64,000 nucleotides of DNA from Duganella sp. BJB480 (GTDB lineage: Bacteria > Pseudomonadota > Gammaproteobacteria > Burkholderiales > Burkholderiaceae_D), in NCBI GenBank assembly GCA_003416985.1, contig QVIN01000014.1, positions 1 through 64,000 on the forward strand, written 5' to 3'. The notes under the pieces were generated by a model, which made no database searches, was not told the DNA's origin, and saw only the letters and a program-made list of their open reading frames with translations. Shown one piece after another: positions 12,101 to 17,872 of this stretch. Numbering within the stretch: the stretch's first letter is position 1; each line of letters starts with the position of its first letter. A program made the position numbers and the translations under genes.

Positions 12101-12200
12101 CGGCCGGGCTGACCGCGCTCAGCGTCACGCAGGCCAACGCCTTCACCGGCGGCCAGGTGCTGGCGATGTCGGTCACGCAGACCATGGCGCTGAACGCCTC
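3106..12200 (+). repeat. Octapeptide repeat array, 24-bp unit with diverged 408-bp super-period
   Basis: Protein-level tandem array of 24-bp (8-codon) units. The punctuation octads at 3976, 4384 and 4792 are spaced exactly 408 bp, and the 10+7 octad alternation can be followed to about 9.5 kb. The first few hundred codons instead show punctuation every 7 octads. Around 7.86-7.88 kb one unit is shortened (GMLNNL), shifting the register. Nucleotide identity between super-units is modest, so this array looks older than those in the two minus-strand giants. Confidence 0.85.
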
Positions 12201-13005
12201 GTCGACCAACTACGCCACGCCGCTGGTGCTGGACCTGGACGGCAACGGCGTGCAAACGCTGGGCATCACGGCCGGGGTGCGGTTCGACATCCGCGCCGAA
12301 GGCAAGGCCGTGCACACCGGCTGGGTCGACGCCCACGACGGCCTGCTGGCCCTGGACCGCAACGGCGACGGCATCATCAACGACGGTGGCGAACTGTTCG
12401 GCAGCGCCACCAGGCTGGCCGATGGCAGCACGGCGGCCGACGGCTACGCCGCGCTGAAGTCGCTCGACAGCAACGGCGACGGCCAGATCACCAGCGCCGA
12501 CAGCAGCTTCGGCGCGCTGCGGGTGTGGGTGGATGGCAACTCCGACGGCATCAGCCAGGCCGGCGAGTTGAAGACGCTGGACCAGCTGGGCATCGCCGCC
12601 ATCAGCACCAGCGCCGGCCACGCGCTGACGCAACAAAACGGCAACGTGGTCGGCCTGACATCGAGCTACACCGGCACCGATGGCAGCAGCCACGCCAGCG
12701 CCGACGTCTGGTTCCTGGCGCAGGCGACCGCGACCACGACAGCGGCCACGTTGCAACAGCAAGTGAGCGGCCTGAGCAACGCAATGGCCGCCTACGCCAG
12801 CGACGCTCCTGCGGCGCCGGCGCCACAAGCGGCGTTGTGCAAGACCGACACGGCGGCAGTCGATAGCAACGCACAAGCGATGGCCGACGCGCTGCAGCAC
12901 TACCGCAGCCGTCAAGCGCTGGCGGGCGCCGCCGCCGCGCTGAGCAAGCAACCCGACGACCAGCAGCACAACACCGGCAACTGGTTCAGCGTCCCCAACC
13001 GCTAA
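3106..13005 (+). CDS. Giant octapeptide-repeat protein 1 with C-terminal calcium-binding domain
   Basis: A 3,299-residue protein. Residues ~8-3030 are about 375 octapeptides of pattern [ST]-[TS]-x-Q-[ILV]-x-[AN]-[LIM], for example TTDQIAAL or STAQVAAL. An Asp octad such as ETQDLAAL followed by a KT octad recurs at alternating 10 and 7 octads, giving a 17-octad (136 aa, 408 bp) period. The C-terminal region (~3036-3200) holds EF-hand/dockerin-like loops: DLDGNG at 3043, DRNGDG at 3084, DSNGDG at 3122 and DGNSDG at 3143, in an order known from large type I-secreted proteins. There is no signal peptide. Likely a secreted or surface adhesin exported by the HlyB/HlyD pair at 36-39.6 kb. Its tail differs from those of the other two giants (it ends WFSVPNR), so use of the same exporter is less certain. 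Fold and ligand are unknown; short capped helices stacked as a solenoid are one possibility. Confidence 0.85.
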   Translation: MPSLVPGLTTDQIASLQTNQIALLTTADIVLLSTLQMTAWSTDQLAAFGTSQLRALSTQNLQTLTTQQLGYGLTTKQIAALTTGQIVSLSTNQLVNGLTTDQFAALATMQLAAMGTQQLSIVGTADIAALRSAQLVSLNTAQVRALGTDQIVALSSSQAAALQTRQIAALSSNQLASVDTDDIAALGTQQLLALGTGLLGALTTAQMAALRTAQSSNLSTQQIGALGSDQLAALGTDGFAALKTAQIAALTTKQFAALSTDQIVALTTAQTAALTTLQLAQMSSTQLAAMETQDFAALKSQQLNALNTLSTAVLSTDQIAALTTAQIAALRSGQLRGLSTDQIVALTTAQVAALGTAQLIVLSSDQVAAIETRDLAAMKTAQVAAFTTAQINALGTGQIAGLGTAQVAGLATQQLAALGTTLLAAMETQDLAALRTQQIAAVSTSGVAALGTDQIAALTSLQMGALRTAQVAALGTDQIAVLSTAQIGGLASQQVAALSTMQLGALGTANLAALKTQQLTAMGTSLIAALSTDQVAALKTAQANALSSLQLSALSSDQLAALNTQDLAALRTQQLAGLSTSNIHSLSTDQVAALTTAQVAALGTQQTGALSTDQIVSLTTAQAGALTTRQLAALGTGQLAAMETRDLAALKTAQLAALGSAQIGALTTDQVVGLGSQQVASLATQQIAALTSDQVAAMETQDLVALKSQQAAALGSNAVAALTTAQFAALSSIQLSNFTTAQIAALTTDQIVALTTAQAAALSTREIAALSTNQLNALETQDFAALKTAQIIALTTAQVAALGTDLIVALNTAQAGALTPGQLNALSTDQLNAMETQDFAALQTSQLLGLGTKAIALLTVGQVAALKTAQITQLTSDQIRVLNSAQLGALNTAQVNALSTAQIGYLLTEQVAALTTADWASLKSSQLNALSSNQLAAVTTDQIVALSSLQAGALATQQVAQLSTDQVIALETADLAALKSQQVIALATSDVAAITTAQLQALKTQQLAALTSKQLAALSTDQIAALSTAQASNLGSQQIAVLSSDQLLAIATDDLAALKTAQLAALGTNQISLLSSDQIVALTTAQVGSLSTRQLLSLGSSQIVAMETRDLAALKTSQIAGLGTDNLNALTASQVQALTTAQLAALGSAQLAAFATAQIANLGTAQVTGLATAQVALLSSDQMVALGTQGLSLMKTAQIAALKTAQIAALNSDQLAALTTVQVSNLTTQQIAALGSDQLNALESQDFAALKTAQFAALGTDVIASLSTAQAAALTTTQVSSLSSRQLAALGTAQLQVFSTADIAALRTLQILALTTDQLEALGSDQFRALSITQMAALSSAQFQALTSDQIVALSTQQAANLGTAQVRALSATQLAALETQDLAAFKTLQVAALSTGQFILLNSDQIAGLTAIQVSGLTSQQLTAMTTGQVQALETQDLAALRTAQLQSLSTDQLDAIGTDQLQAMTAAQLSSLSTAQFLGLQTAQIAALTTLQVGALATGQIATLSAGQLAALNTDEIAALKTAQINALRTAQVTLLSTDQIMALTSNQVGAMSTAQLSSLSSDQIGALSTADFAVLTAAQLSALGMLNNLSTDQIQALTPTQIGGLTTDQIAALGTNQIVALTTKQIGSLSTAGVGVLSSDQLRALELEDLAAMKTAQLAALKTTQIQQLTTDQVQALTTAQASSLATAQVAALTTDQVQALSTDEILALKTAQIASLSSDQIAALVLAQVQSLGGTQLNALGSAQIQSLSSDQIVELTTQQFVAMGTAQVAALSTQQVGVIETEDLAALKTAQIAALSTNQMQALAADRIAALTTAQAQALTTSQLVSLGSAQIQALGSDDLNALKAAQIAALGSDQLNVLIADQLQNLGSAQLNALGTAQFRALSTDQIIALTTQQYAQLGTSQLAALSSDQLAAIELPDLAALLSNQILALSTLQISQLDLAHIGALTSAQAAALSSNQLVTLSTDQLQALGTDDLQALKTAQVQALTTNQLISLTMDQLQNLTTAQMDALTSAQAAALTTAQIAALTTLQVDNLATRQLNALSSDQIAAISTDNFATLSSTQIGALNASQFGAITTDQMVGLSSLQVAALSTAQVAALSSDQLDALETADFVALGSAQIAVIGSANIAALTTDLVGVLTTAQIAGLASGQIAALSTDHIQALGTAQVGTLSTLQIGGLSTNQIAALSTKDFVALRSNQLAAFSTAQFAALTSDQLNALSTSAFTGLTTQEITALTPAQFGQLSTAQVAALTSVQAPVLSTDQLTALGTDQFAALSTSAVNHLLAAQFGALTTDQIVALSTAQVRALNSVQLTALTSNQVAALETADLAALTTAQVILLGSDQLQALLTDQFATLGTAQVAALTTDQVASGLGTDQIAALTTAQASSLATRQVAALTTAQVAALETADLSSFSTRQIVALGSDQVAALGSDQLNALTTAELAALTTSQINNGLSTTQLAALDSAHIAALGTAQLAYGLGSDAIAALTTDQIGALRTAQTVALGTAQVQALTTDQIVALSTAQASTLSTQQVAALTSAQIAALETVDLNAMSTRQVAAFTTAQVSELNSAQLNALSLAQLAAFSTSQLAYGLQTGQVTALDTDHIAALSTAQLAYGLSLDNLLVLGSDQIRALKTAQIAALTTDQASNLSTDQIAALSTAQVSGLSTAQMPTLSAGQLAALGTAQVAALDTQDVAALTASQFTGLSTDQTVALTTAQIHGLKTAQIAAIDVPQVNVLSTDQIASLSTAQAAALSINAVTALSTNQIGALQTADVAALGTLQVSSLAAGQLAGLNTAQMQALTSLQLGAMTADQMFALSTSQIAALRTAQIGYLNTTQLAALSNTQVQALTTAQVASIKLSQITALTVDQMAAFSTDQLQAVTTSQLQTLSSTQLNALTGTQAAALTTAQMAALKNAQIAALTVDQINAFTTTQLGAWSTSQLGSLTATQIGYLSTAQIAGLTNAQIAGLKTSQLIVFTTDQIAAFTAAQVPSLTTAGLTALSVTQANAFTGGQVLAMSVTQTMALNASSTNYATPLVLDLDGNGVQTLGITAGVRFDIRAEGKAVHTGWVDAHDGLLALDRNGDGIINDGGELFGSATRLADGSTAADGYAALKSLDSNGDGQITSADSSFGALRVWVDGNSDGISQAGELKTLDQLGIAAISTSAGHALTQQNGNVVGLTSSYTGTDGSSHASADVWFLAQATATTTAATLQQQVSGLSNAMAAYASDAPAAPAPQAALCKTDTAAVDSNAQAMADALQHYRSRQALAGAAAALSKQPDDQQHNTGNWFSVPNR

Positions 13006-13012
13006 CCCCCGG

Positions 13013-13041
13013 TGGGGTCAAGTCTGGCATTCGGACACGAC
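13013..13041 (+). repeat. Dispersed repeat, copy 2 (outer left arm, G variant)
   Basis: Plus-oriented copy starting 7 bp after the giant gene stop. It carries TCTGGCA where the consensus has TCTGACA, a variant shared with copy 5 on the far side of the cluster. Confidence 0.85.
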
Positions 13042-13055
13042 CTCTGCCATCACAA

Positions 13056-13141
13056 TGGGGTCAAGTCTGACATTCGGACACGAGCACAACCGTAGCGGGC
13101 GCTACGGTTGTGCTCGTGTCCGAATGTCAGACTTGACCCCA
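13056..13141. repeat. Perfect 41-bp-arm palindrome made of repeat copies 3 and 4
   Basis: Arms 13056-13096 and 13101-13141 are exact reverse complements around the 4-nt spacer GGGC. Each arm is the 30-bp dispersed repeat plus 11 further bases (ACAACCGTAGC). The element could form a long hairpin in RNA from either strand. With no T-run it is not a classic intrinsic terminator, but it may stop or stabilise transcripts at the 3' end of the giant gene. Confidence 0.9.
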
Positions 13142-13156
13142 CGCCGTTACTGTCGG

Positions 13157-13185
13157 GCTCGTGTCCGATTGCCAGACTTGACCCC
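13157..13185 (-). repeat. Dispersed repeat, copy 5 (outer right arm, G variant)
   Basis: Minus-oriented copy. Its reverse complement carries the same TCTGGCA variant as copy 2, so copies 2 and 5 form an outer inverted pair around the inner palindrome. Confidence 0.85.
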
Positions 13186-13274
13186 AAGTTGATTGTTACT
13201 CCTGCCTATACGTTGAGCAGGTGGCGTTTTACAGTCTTGCTCCTGAGCCAAAAGTTGCCCCTCATCCAGCGACA

Positions 13275-13300
13275 AAAAGGTATGATAGTGCGTACCTTTT
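13275..13300. promoter_or_regulatory. Inverted repeat in the leader of the glycosylation operon
   Basis: AAAAGGTA (13275-13282) and TACCTTTT (13293-13300) are perfect 8-bp arms separated by 10 nt, ending 26 bp upstream of the chosen start codon. It could be an operator or a small RNA hairpin; nothing in the window identifies a regulator. Confidence 0.3.
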
Positions 13301-13326
13301 ATGGCTCATCCCATCCTACGCCCGCT

Positions 13327-16300
13327 ATGACCGCTCAAGTACCTGCCGCTCCCATCGATACCAGCCCGTTGGGCACCGTTATGGCACTGGCCGTCAAGGG
13401 CGCGCTGTCCATCGGCGATCTGTTCGGCGCCGCCGCCGTGTTGCAGGAAAGCGGACAACTGCCCGCCGCCATCGCCCTCTACCGCGCCTGGATCGACCAC
13501 ACGCCGTCGCCGCTGCTCTACGCCGCCTGCTTCAACCTGGCCGTGGTGCTGTCCAACGCCGGCGACGACCCCGGCGCCGAGGCCGTGCTGCGCAAGGCCA
13601 TCAGCCAGAACCCCGGCTTCGTCGAGGCCCGCCTCAACCTGGGCACGCTGCTCGAACGCACCGGCCGCCCGGACGACGCGCTGGCCATGTGGAAGACCAT
13701 CCTCAGCGATGAAGTGCAGCCGGACATCAAGACCAATCCGACCCTGTACGTGCAAACCCTGAACAATCTCGGCCGCCTGCTGGAGATCCGCAAGCGCTAC
13801 CCCGAGGCCGAGGCCATGCTGGCGCTGAGCCTGCGCGTCGATCCGCAACAGGCCAACGTCATGACCCACTGGGTCCACCTGCGCCAGAAGCAGTGCGAGT
13901 GGCCGGTCTACAGCGGCCTCGAACACATCTCGGTCGCGACCATGATGGAGGGCACCTCGGCGCTGGCCATGCTCAGCGCCTCGGCCGACCCGGCCCAGCA
14001 GCTGGCCGCCGCGCGCCGCTTCGTCAACGAGAAGGTCAACGCCGCCGTCGCGCCGCTGACCGGCCAGCACGGCTACGGCCACGGCCGCCTGCGCATCGGC
14101 TACCTGTCGTCGGACTTCTGCTCGCACGCGGTGTCCATCCTCACCGCCGAGCTGTACGAGCTGCACGACCGCAGCAAGTTCGAGGTCTACGCCTTCAGCT
14201 GGAGCCGCGAGGACGGTTCGCCGATCCGCGCCCGCGTGGTCAAGGCCATGGACCACTACATCCGCATCGACAAGCTGACCGACGAGCAGGCCGCCCGCAC
14301 CATCCGCGCCCACGAGATCGACATCCTGGTCGACCTGCACGGCCTGACCCTGGGCGCGCGCCCGAACATCCTGGCCTACCGCCCGGCGCCGGTGCAGCTG
14401 ACCTACCTCGGCTTCCCCGGCAGCACCGGCCTGCCCGGCGTCGACTACGTGATCGCCGACGAGTTCCTGATCACGCCGGAGATGACCAAGGACTTCACCG
14501 AGAAACCGCTGTACCTGCCGGACACCTTCCAGATCAACGACCGCCAGCGCCTGATCGCGCCCAAGCCGACCCGCGCCAGCGTCAACCTGCCGGAGGACGC
14601 CTTCGTCTTCTGCTCGTTCAACAACAACTTCAAGTTCACGCCCGACCTGTTCACGGTGTGGATGAACATCCTGCGCCGCGTGCCCAACAGCGTGCTGTGG
14701 CTGGTGGCCGACTATCCGGAGGTGCGCGAGAACCTGTACCGCTACGCCGAGGAGGCCGGCATCGACCGCAACCGCCTGATCTTCAACAGCCGCGCGGTGC
14801 CGGCCGAGTACCTGGCGCGCTACCAGCTGGCCGACCTGTTCCTCGACACCTTCCCGTTCAACGCCGGCACCACCGCCAGCGACGCCCTGTGGGCCGGCCT
14901 GCCGCTGCTGACCTGCGCCGGCCAGACCTTCTCGTCGCGCATGGCCGGCAGCCTGCTGCGCGCGGTCGACCTGCCGCAGCTGATCACCTACAACTTCGCC
15001 GACTACGAGGAAAAGGCGGTGGCGCTGGCCAACGATCCGGCCCGCATCGCCTCGATGAAGCGCCAGCTGGCCGCCAACCGCCTGACCTGCCCGCTGTTCG
15101 ACAGCCCGCGCTTCGTGCGCAACCTGGAGGCGGCGCTGCAGAAGGTCGCCAAGCCGGCCGCGCCGCGCCTGGCCGCGCCGGAACACGCGGTGCGTCCGCA
15201 GGAACCGTCGCAGGCCGCCGAGCCGGTACGCATCGCCGACATCCCCATCGTCACCGTGTCCTACAACGCGCCGGACCTGATCGAGGCGCTGCTGCGCACC
15301 CTGCGCCAGTTCTACGGCAACCGCGTGTACGTGATCGACGGCTCCAACCCGGACGTGGCCGAGAAGATCCGCGCCATCACCGACGGCCACGACAACGTCG
15401 AGTTCATCCCGTTCGGCTACAACATCCACCACGGCCCCGGCATGGCGTGGGCGCTCAGCCACCTGGGCCTGTCGGGCGAGGTGCTGTTCCTCGACTCCGA
15501 CGTCGAGATCCTCAAGCCCGGCTTCCTGGAATCGCTGCACAGCCAGCTGCGCCCGGAGATGTACGGCGTCGGCAACGTCCAGCACGTCAACGAGCTGGGC
15601 CACAGCCGCGGGGCCGACGGCATCCCCTACCTGCACCCGGCCTGCATGCTGGTGAACGCCGAGGTGATGCGCCAGTGGCCGCTGCCGATCAAGCATGGCG
15701 CGCCGATGCTGCCGGCCATGCTGGCCATGCACCGCGCCGGCCAGGGCGCGCTGCTGCACGCGGTCGACTGGGTGCGCGACGACTTCGCCCGCGAGCCGAC
15801 CCGCACCTACATCAAGCACGACTGGCAGGGCACGGTGATCCGCACCGGCGGCTACCACTACGACCTGCCCAGCGCCACCAGCGAGGTCAACACCGACCTG
15901 CTGCAGTTCGTGCCGCCGGCCGCCGTCAAGGTGGTCGAGCTGGGCTGCGGCGACGGCGCCTTCGCCAAGGCCTACCGCGCGCGCAACCCGCTGGCCAACT
16001 ACACCGGCATCGAGGCCGATCCGGCGCCGGCCCAGGCCGCCCGTCCGCATTGCGACTTCGTGTTCAACCTCGACATCGAGCACGCCGGCGCCGACCTGTG
16101 GGACCACGTGCGCGGCGCCGACTGCTGGGTCATCGACGAGACGCTGGAAACGCTCAACGATCCATGGACCGTGCTGCAGAAGATCCGCACCAGCATCGCG
16201 CCGGGCGGCAAGATCGTCGCCACCCTGCGCAACTTCCAGCACTGGAGCATCCAGGCGCGCCTGAACGCCGGCGACATGCGCTACGGCCCCGGCGGCATCG

Positions 16301-16524
16301 AGAAATCGCGCAAGCGCATCTTCACCCGCGGCGCCATGCTGGAACTGTTCCAGCAGGCCGGCTTCCAGATCGCCGGCGGCAGCGCCCGCATCATCGACGA
16401 GCCGGCCCGCGAGAAATACCTGCCGGCCATCCGCCTGATGGCCGGCGCCAGCGGCCTCGACCCCGTGGTGGCGGTGGAGGACGCGCTGCCGTGGCAATAC
16501 ATCGTGATGGCGGTCGCCGCTTAA
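13327..16524 (+). CDS. TPR-GT41 (OGT/SPINDLY-like)-GT2-methyltransferase multidomain protein A
   Basis: A 1,065-residue protein with four modules. Residues ~30-190 are TPR repeats. Residues ~255-600 form a GT41 catalytic region like O-GlcNAc transferase: GYLSSDFCSHAVS with the conserved His, DLHGLTLGARP, FCSFNNNFKFTP with the Lys that contacts UDP in OGT, and FNAGTTASDALWAGLPLL. Residues ~639-858 are GT-A/GT2-like (VSYNAPDLIEALL, then the metal motif LDSDVEIL). Residues ~869-1065 are a class I SAM methyltransferase (VVELGCGDGAFAKAY). GT41 enzymes transfer sugars to Ser/Thr (or Asn in the HMW1C branch), so this is a candidate cytoplasmic protein glycosyltransferase. ATG 13327 was chosen because codons upstream come from repeat sequence; it has no clear ribosome binding site and Met at 13381 is an alternative. 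First gene of the operon. Confidence 0.85.
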   Translation: MTAQVPAAPIDTSPLGTVMALAVKGALSIGDLFGAAAVLQESGQLPAAIALYRAWIDHTPSPLLYAACFNLAVVLSNAGDDPGAEAVLRKAISQNPGFVEARLNLGTLLERTGRPDDALAMWKTILSDEVQPDIKTNPTLYVQTLNNLGRLLEIRKRYPEAEAMLALSLRVDPQQANVMTHWVHLRQKQCEWPVYSGLEHISVATMMEGTSALAMLSASADPAQQLAAARRFVNEKVNAAVAPLTGQHGYGHGRLRIGYLSSDFCSHAVSILTAELYELHDRSKFEVYAFSWSREDGSPIRARVVKAMDHYIRIDKLTDEQAARTIRAHEIDILVDLHGLTLGARPNILAYRPAPVQLTYLGFPGSTGLPGVDYVIADEFLITPEMTKDFTEKPLYLPDTFQINDRQRLIAPKPTRASVNLPEDAFVFCSFNNNFKFTPDLFTVWMNILRRVPNSVLWLVADYPEVRENLYRYAEEAGIDRNRLIFNSRAVPAEYLARYQLADLFLDTFPFNAGTTASDALWAGLPLLTCAGQTFSSRMAGSLLRAVDLPQLITYNFADYEEKAVALANDPARIASMKRQLAANRLTCPLFDSPRFVRNLEAALQKVAKPAAPRLAAPEHAVRPQEPSQAAEPVRIADIPIVTVSYNAPDLIEALLRTLRQFYGNRVYVIDGSNPDVAEKIRAITDGHDNVEFIPFGYNIHHGPGMAWALSHLGLSGEVLFLDSDVEILKPGFLESLHSQLRPEMYGVGNVQHVNELGHSRGADGIPYLHPACMLVNAEVMRQWPLPIKHGAPMLPAMLAMHRAGQGALLHAVDWVRDDFAREPTRTYIKHDWQGTVIRTGGYHYDLPSATSEVNTDLLQFVPPAAVKVVELGCGDGAFAKAYRARNPLANYTGIEADPAPAQAARPHCDFVFNLDIEHAGADLWDHVRGADCWVIDETLETLNDPWTVLQKIRTSIAPGGKIVATLRNFQHWSIQARLNAGDMRYGPGGIEKSRKRIFTRGAMLELFQQAGFQIAGGSARIIDEPAREKYLPAIRLMAGASGLDPVVAVEDALPWQYIVMAVAA

Positions 16525-16551
16525 CCGCCTCAGCCAGGAGCCAGACAATTT

Positions 16552-17442
16552 ATGAGTTTGCCATTAGTTAGCATCGTTATCCCGTCCTACAAACCCGCCC
16601 ACTTCGAGGCGTGCCTGAAGTCGGCGCTGGGACAGAGCTACCCCAACATCGAGATCATGGTCAGCGACAATTGCCCGACCGAGGCGATCAAGGAGATCTG
16701 CGCCCGCTACACCGGCCACCTGATCTACCAGCGCAATTCCGCGCTGCGCGAGCAGAACGTGCTGACCGCGCTGTTCGGCGCCAAGGGCCAGCTGATCAAG
16801 CCGCTGTTCGACGACGACGTGCTGCACCCGTTCTGCGTCGAGCGCATGGTGGCCACGATGAACATGGACCCGGCCATCCAGCTGGTGTTCTCGTCGTCGC
16901 AGGTGATCAACGTCGACAACGAGCGCACCGAGCTGCGCCGCCCCTACCAGGCCAGCGGCAGCATGGACGCGCGCGACATGCAGCGCAGCATGGTGCTGGG
17001 CATGCGCAACTTCATCGGCGAGTTCACCTCCATCATGTTCCGCCGCGAGCGCCTGTGGGAAGTGGGCCGCCACCTGTTCCGCTACCACAACCACGACTGC
17101 ACGCTGGGCCTGGCCGACGTCGCCACCTACTTCAACCTGGCGCGCGACGGCAAGGTGTTCTACATCGACGAGGAGCTGTCCTACTTCCGCCACGACCAGC
17201 GGCTGGAATCGAACAGCAACATCAACAGCAACCCCAACTTCGGCTACTGCTTCTCCGACTACATCGACCTGCTGATCGAATCGTGCGACATCGGCCTGGT
17301 CGCGCCGGAGGAACTGGCGGCGATGCAGCCGACCGTGGACGACGTGGCCGCGCGCCTGAGCGGCGTGTTCCCGATGGTGGCGCGCTCGCAGCAGCGCTAC
17401 CACCAGGTGCTGGCGGCGCAACGCGAAGGAGCGGCATCATGA
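16552..17442 (+). CDS. Family 2 glycosyltransferase
   Basis: A 296-residue GT-A-fold transferase. The N-terminus has the GT2 signature VSIVIPSYKP and SDNCPTEA, and the nucleotide-sugar metal motif appears as LFDDDVLHPF near residue 88. The fold continues to a predicted acceptor region ending about residue 230; no membrane segments are seen, so it is probably cytoplasmic or peripheral. It starts 27 bp after the preceding gene, downstream of CAGGAG, and its TGA overlaps the next start (ATGA). Within this operon it probably adds a sugar to a glycan or glycoprotein; donor and acceptor cannot be read from sequence. Confidence 0.88.
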   Translation: MSLPLVSIVIPSYKPAHFEACLKSALGQSYPNIEIMVSDNCPTEAIKEICARYTGHLIYQRNSALREQNVLTALFGAKGQLIKPLFDDDVLHPFCVERMVATMNMDPAIQLVFSSSQVINVDNERTELRRPYQASGSMDARDMQRSMVLGMRNFIGEFTSIMFRRERLWEVGRHLFRYHNHDCTLGLADVATYFNLARDGKVFYIDEELSYFRHDQRLESNSNINSNPNFGYCFSDYIDLLIESCDIGLVAPEELAAMQPTVDDVAARLSGVFPMVARSQQRYHQVLAAQREGAAS

Positions 17443-17864
17443 TGGACCAATGCAGGCTGATCGACCTGCCGCCGCACCACGACGTGCGCGGCAACCTGTC
17501 GGTGATCGAGGGCGGCGTGCACATCCCGTTCGACATCAAGCGCGTGTACTACCTGTACGACGTGCCGGGCGGCTCGGCGCGCGCCGGCCACGGCCACTTC
17601 GAGCTGCAGCAGCTGTTCGTCGCCATGTCGGGCAGCTTCGACGTGATCGTCGACGACGGCTACGAGCGCAAGAAGTTCCAGCTCAACCGCTCCTACTACG
17701 GCCTGTACGTGCCCGGCATGATGTGGCGCGAGGTCGAGAACTTCTCCTCGGGCGCGGTGTGCGTGGTGCTGGCCTCCACCCTGTACGACCCCAAGGACTA
17801 CTACCACGACTACGACGAGTTCGTGGCCGCGGCACACCAACAACCCAAGCGACAACCTAAGTGA
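17439..17864 (+). CDS. fdtA: dTDP-6-deoxy-hex-4-ulose 3,4-ketoisomerase (FdtA/QdtA/WxcM-like cupin)
   Basis: A 141-residue single-domain cupin of the FdtA family, which converts dTDP-4-keto-6-deoxyglucose to the 3-keto isomer before transamination. Family features are RGNLSVIEG near the N-terminus, the cupin strand HGHFELQQLFVAMSGS with the catalytic His, and YVPGMMWREVENFS. The ATG at 17439 overlaps the preceding stop by 4 bp, and the next two genes encode the aminotransferase and acetyltransferase expected for this pathway. Whether the product is in the galacto (Fdt) or gluco (Qdt) series cannot be told from sequence, so the symbol is provisional. RmlA and RmlB, which would supply the substrate, are not in the window. 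Confidence 0.85.
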   Translation: MMDQCRLIDLPPHHDVRGNLSVIEGGVHIPFDIKRVYYLYDVPGGSARAGHGHFELQQLFVAMSGSFDVIVDDGYERKKFQLNRSYYGLYVPGMMWREVENFSSGAVCVVLASTLYDPKDYYHDYDEFVAAAHQQPKRQPK

Positions 17865-17872
17865 GTCTTGCC

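Larger units (their letters stand above)
13006..13326. other. Intergenic region between giant gene 1 and the glycosylation operon
   Basis: 321 bp without a gene. The first 180 bp hold the four repeat copies. The remaining ~140 bp are presumably the promoter and leader of the downstream operon and include an 8-bp inverted repeat at 13275-13300. I see no confident -35/-10 pair. Confidence 0.7.

Noticed and set aside
13056..13141. Classic rho-independent terminator
   Set aside because: The palindrome is long and perfect but no T-run follows in either direction; it is better described as a repeat element, whatever its effect on transcripts.
13108..13326. N-terminal extension of the first GT41 protein beginning in the repeat cluster
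   Set aside because: The extra residues (CSCPNVRLDP and similar) are translated dispersed repeat; the paralogue at 21077 has no counterpart.
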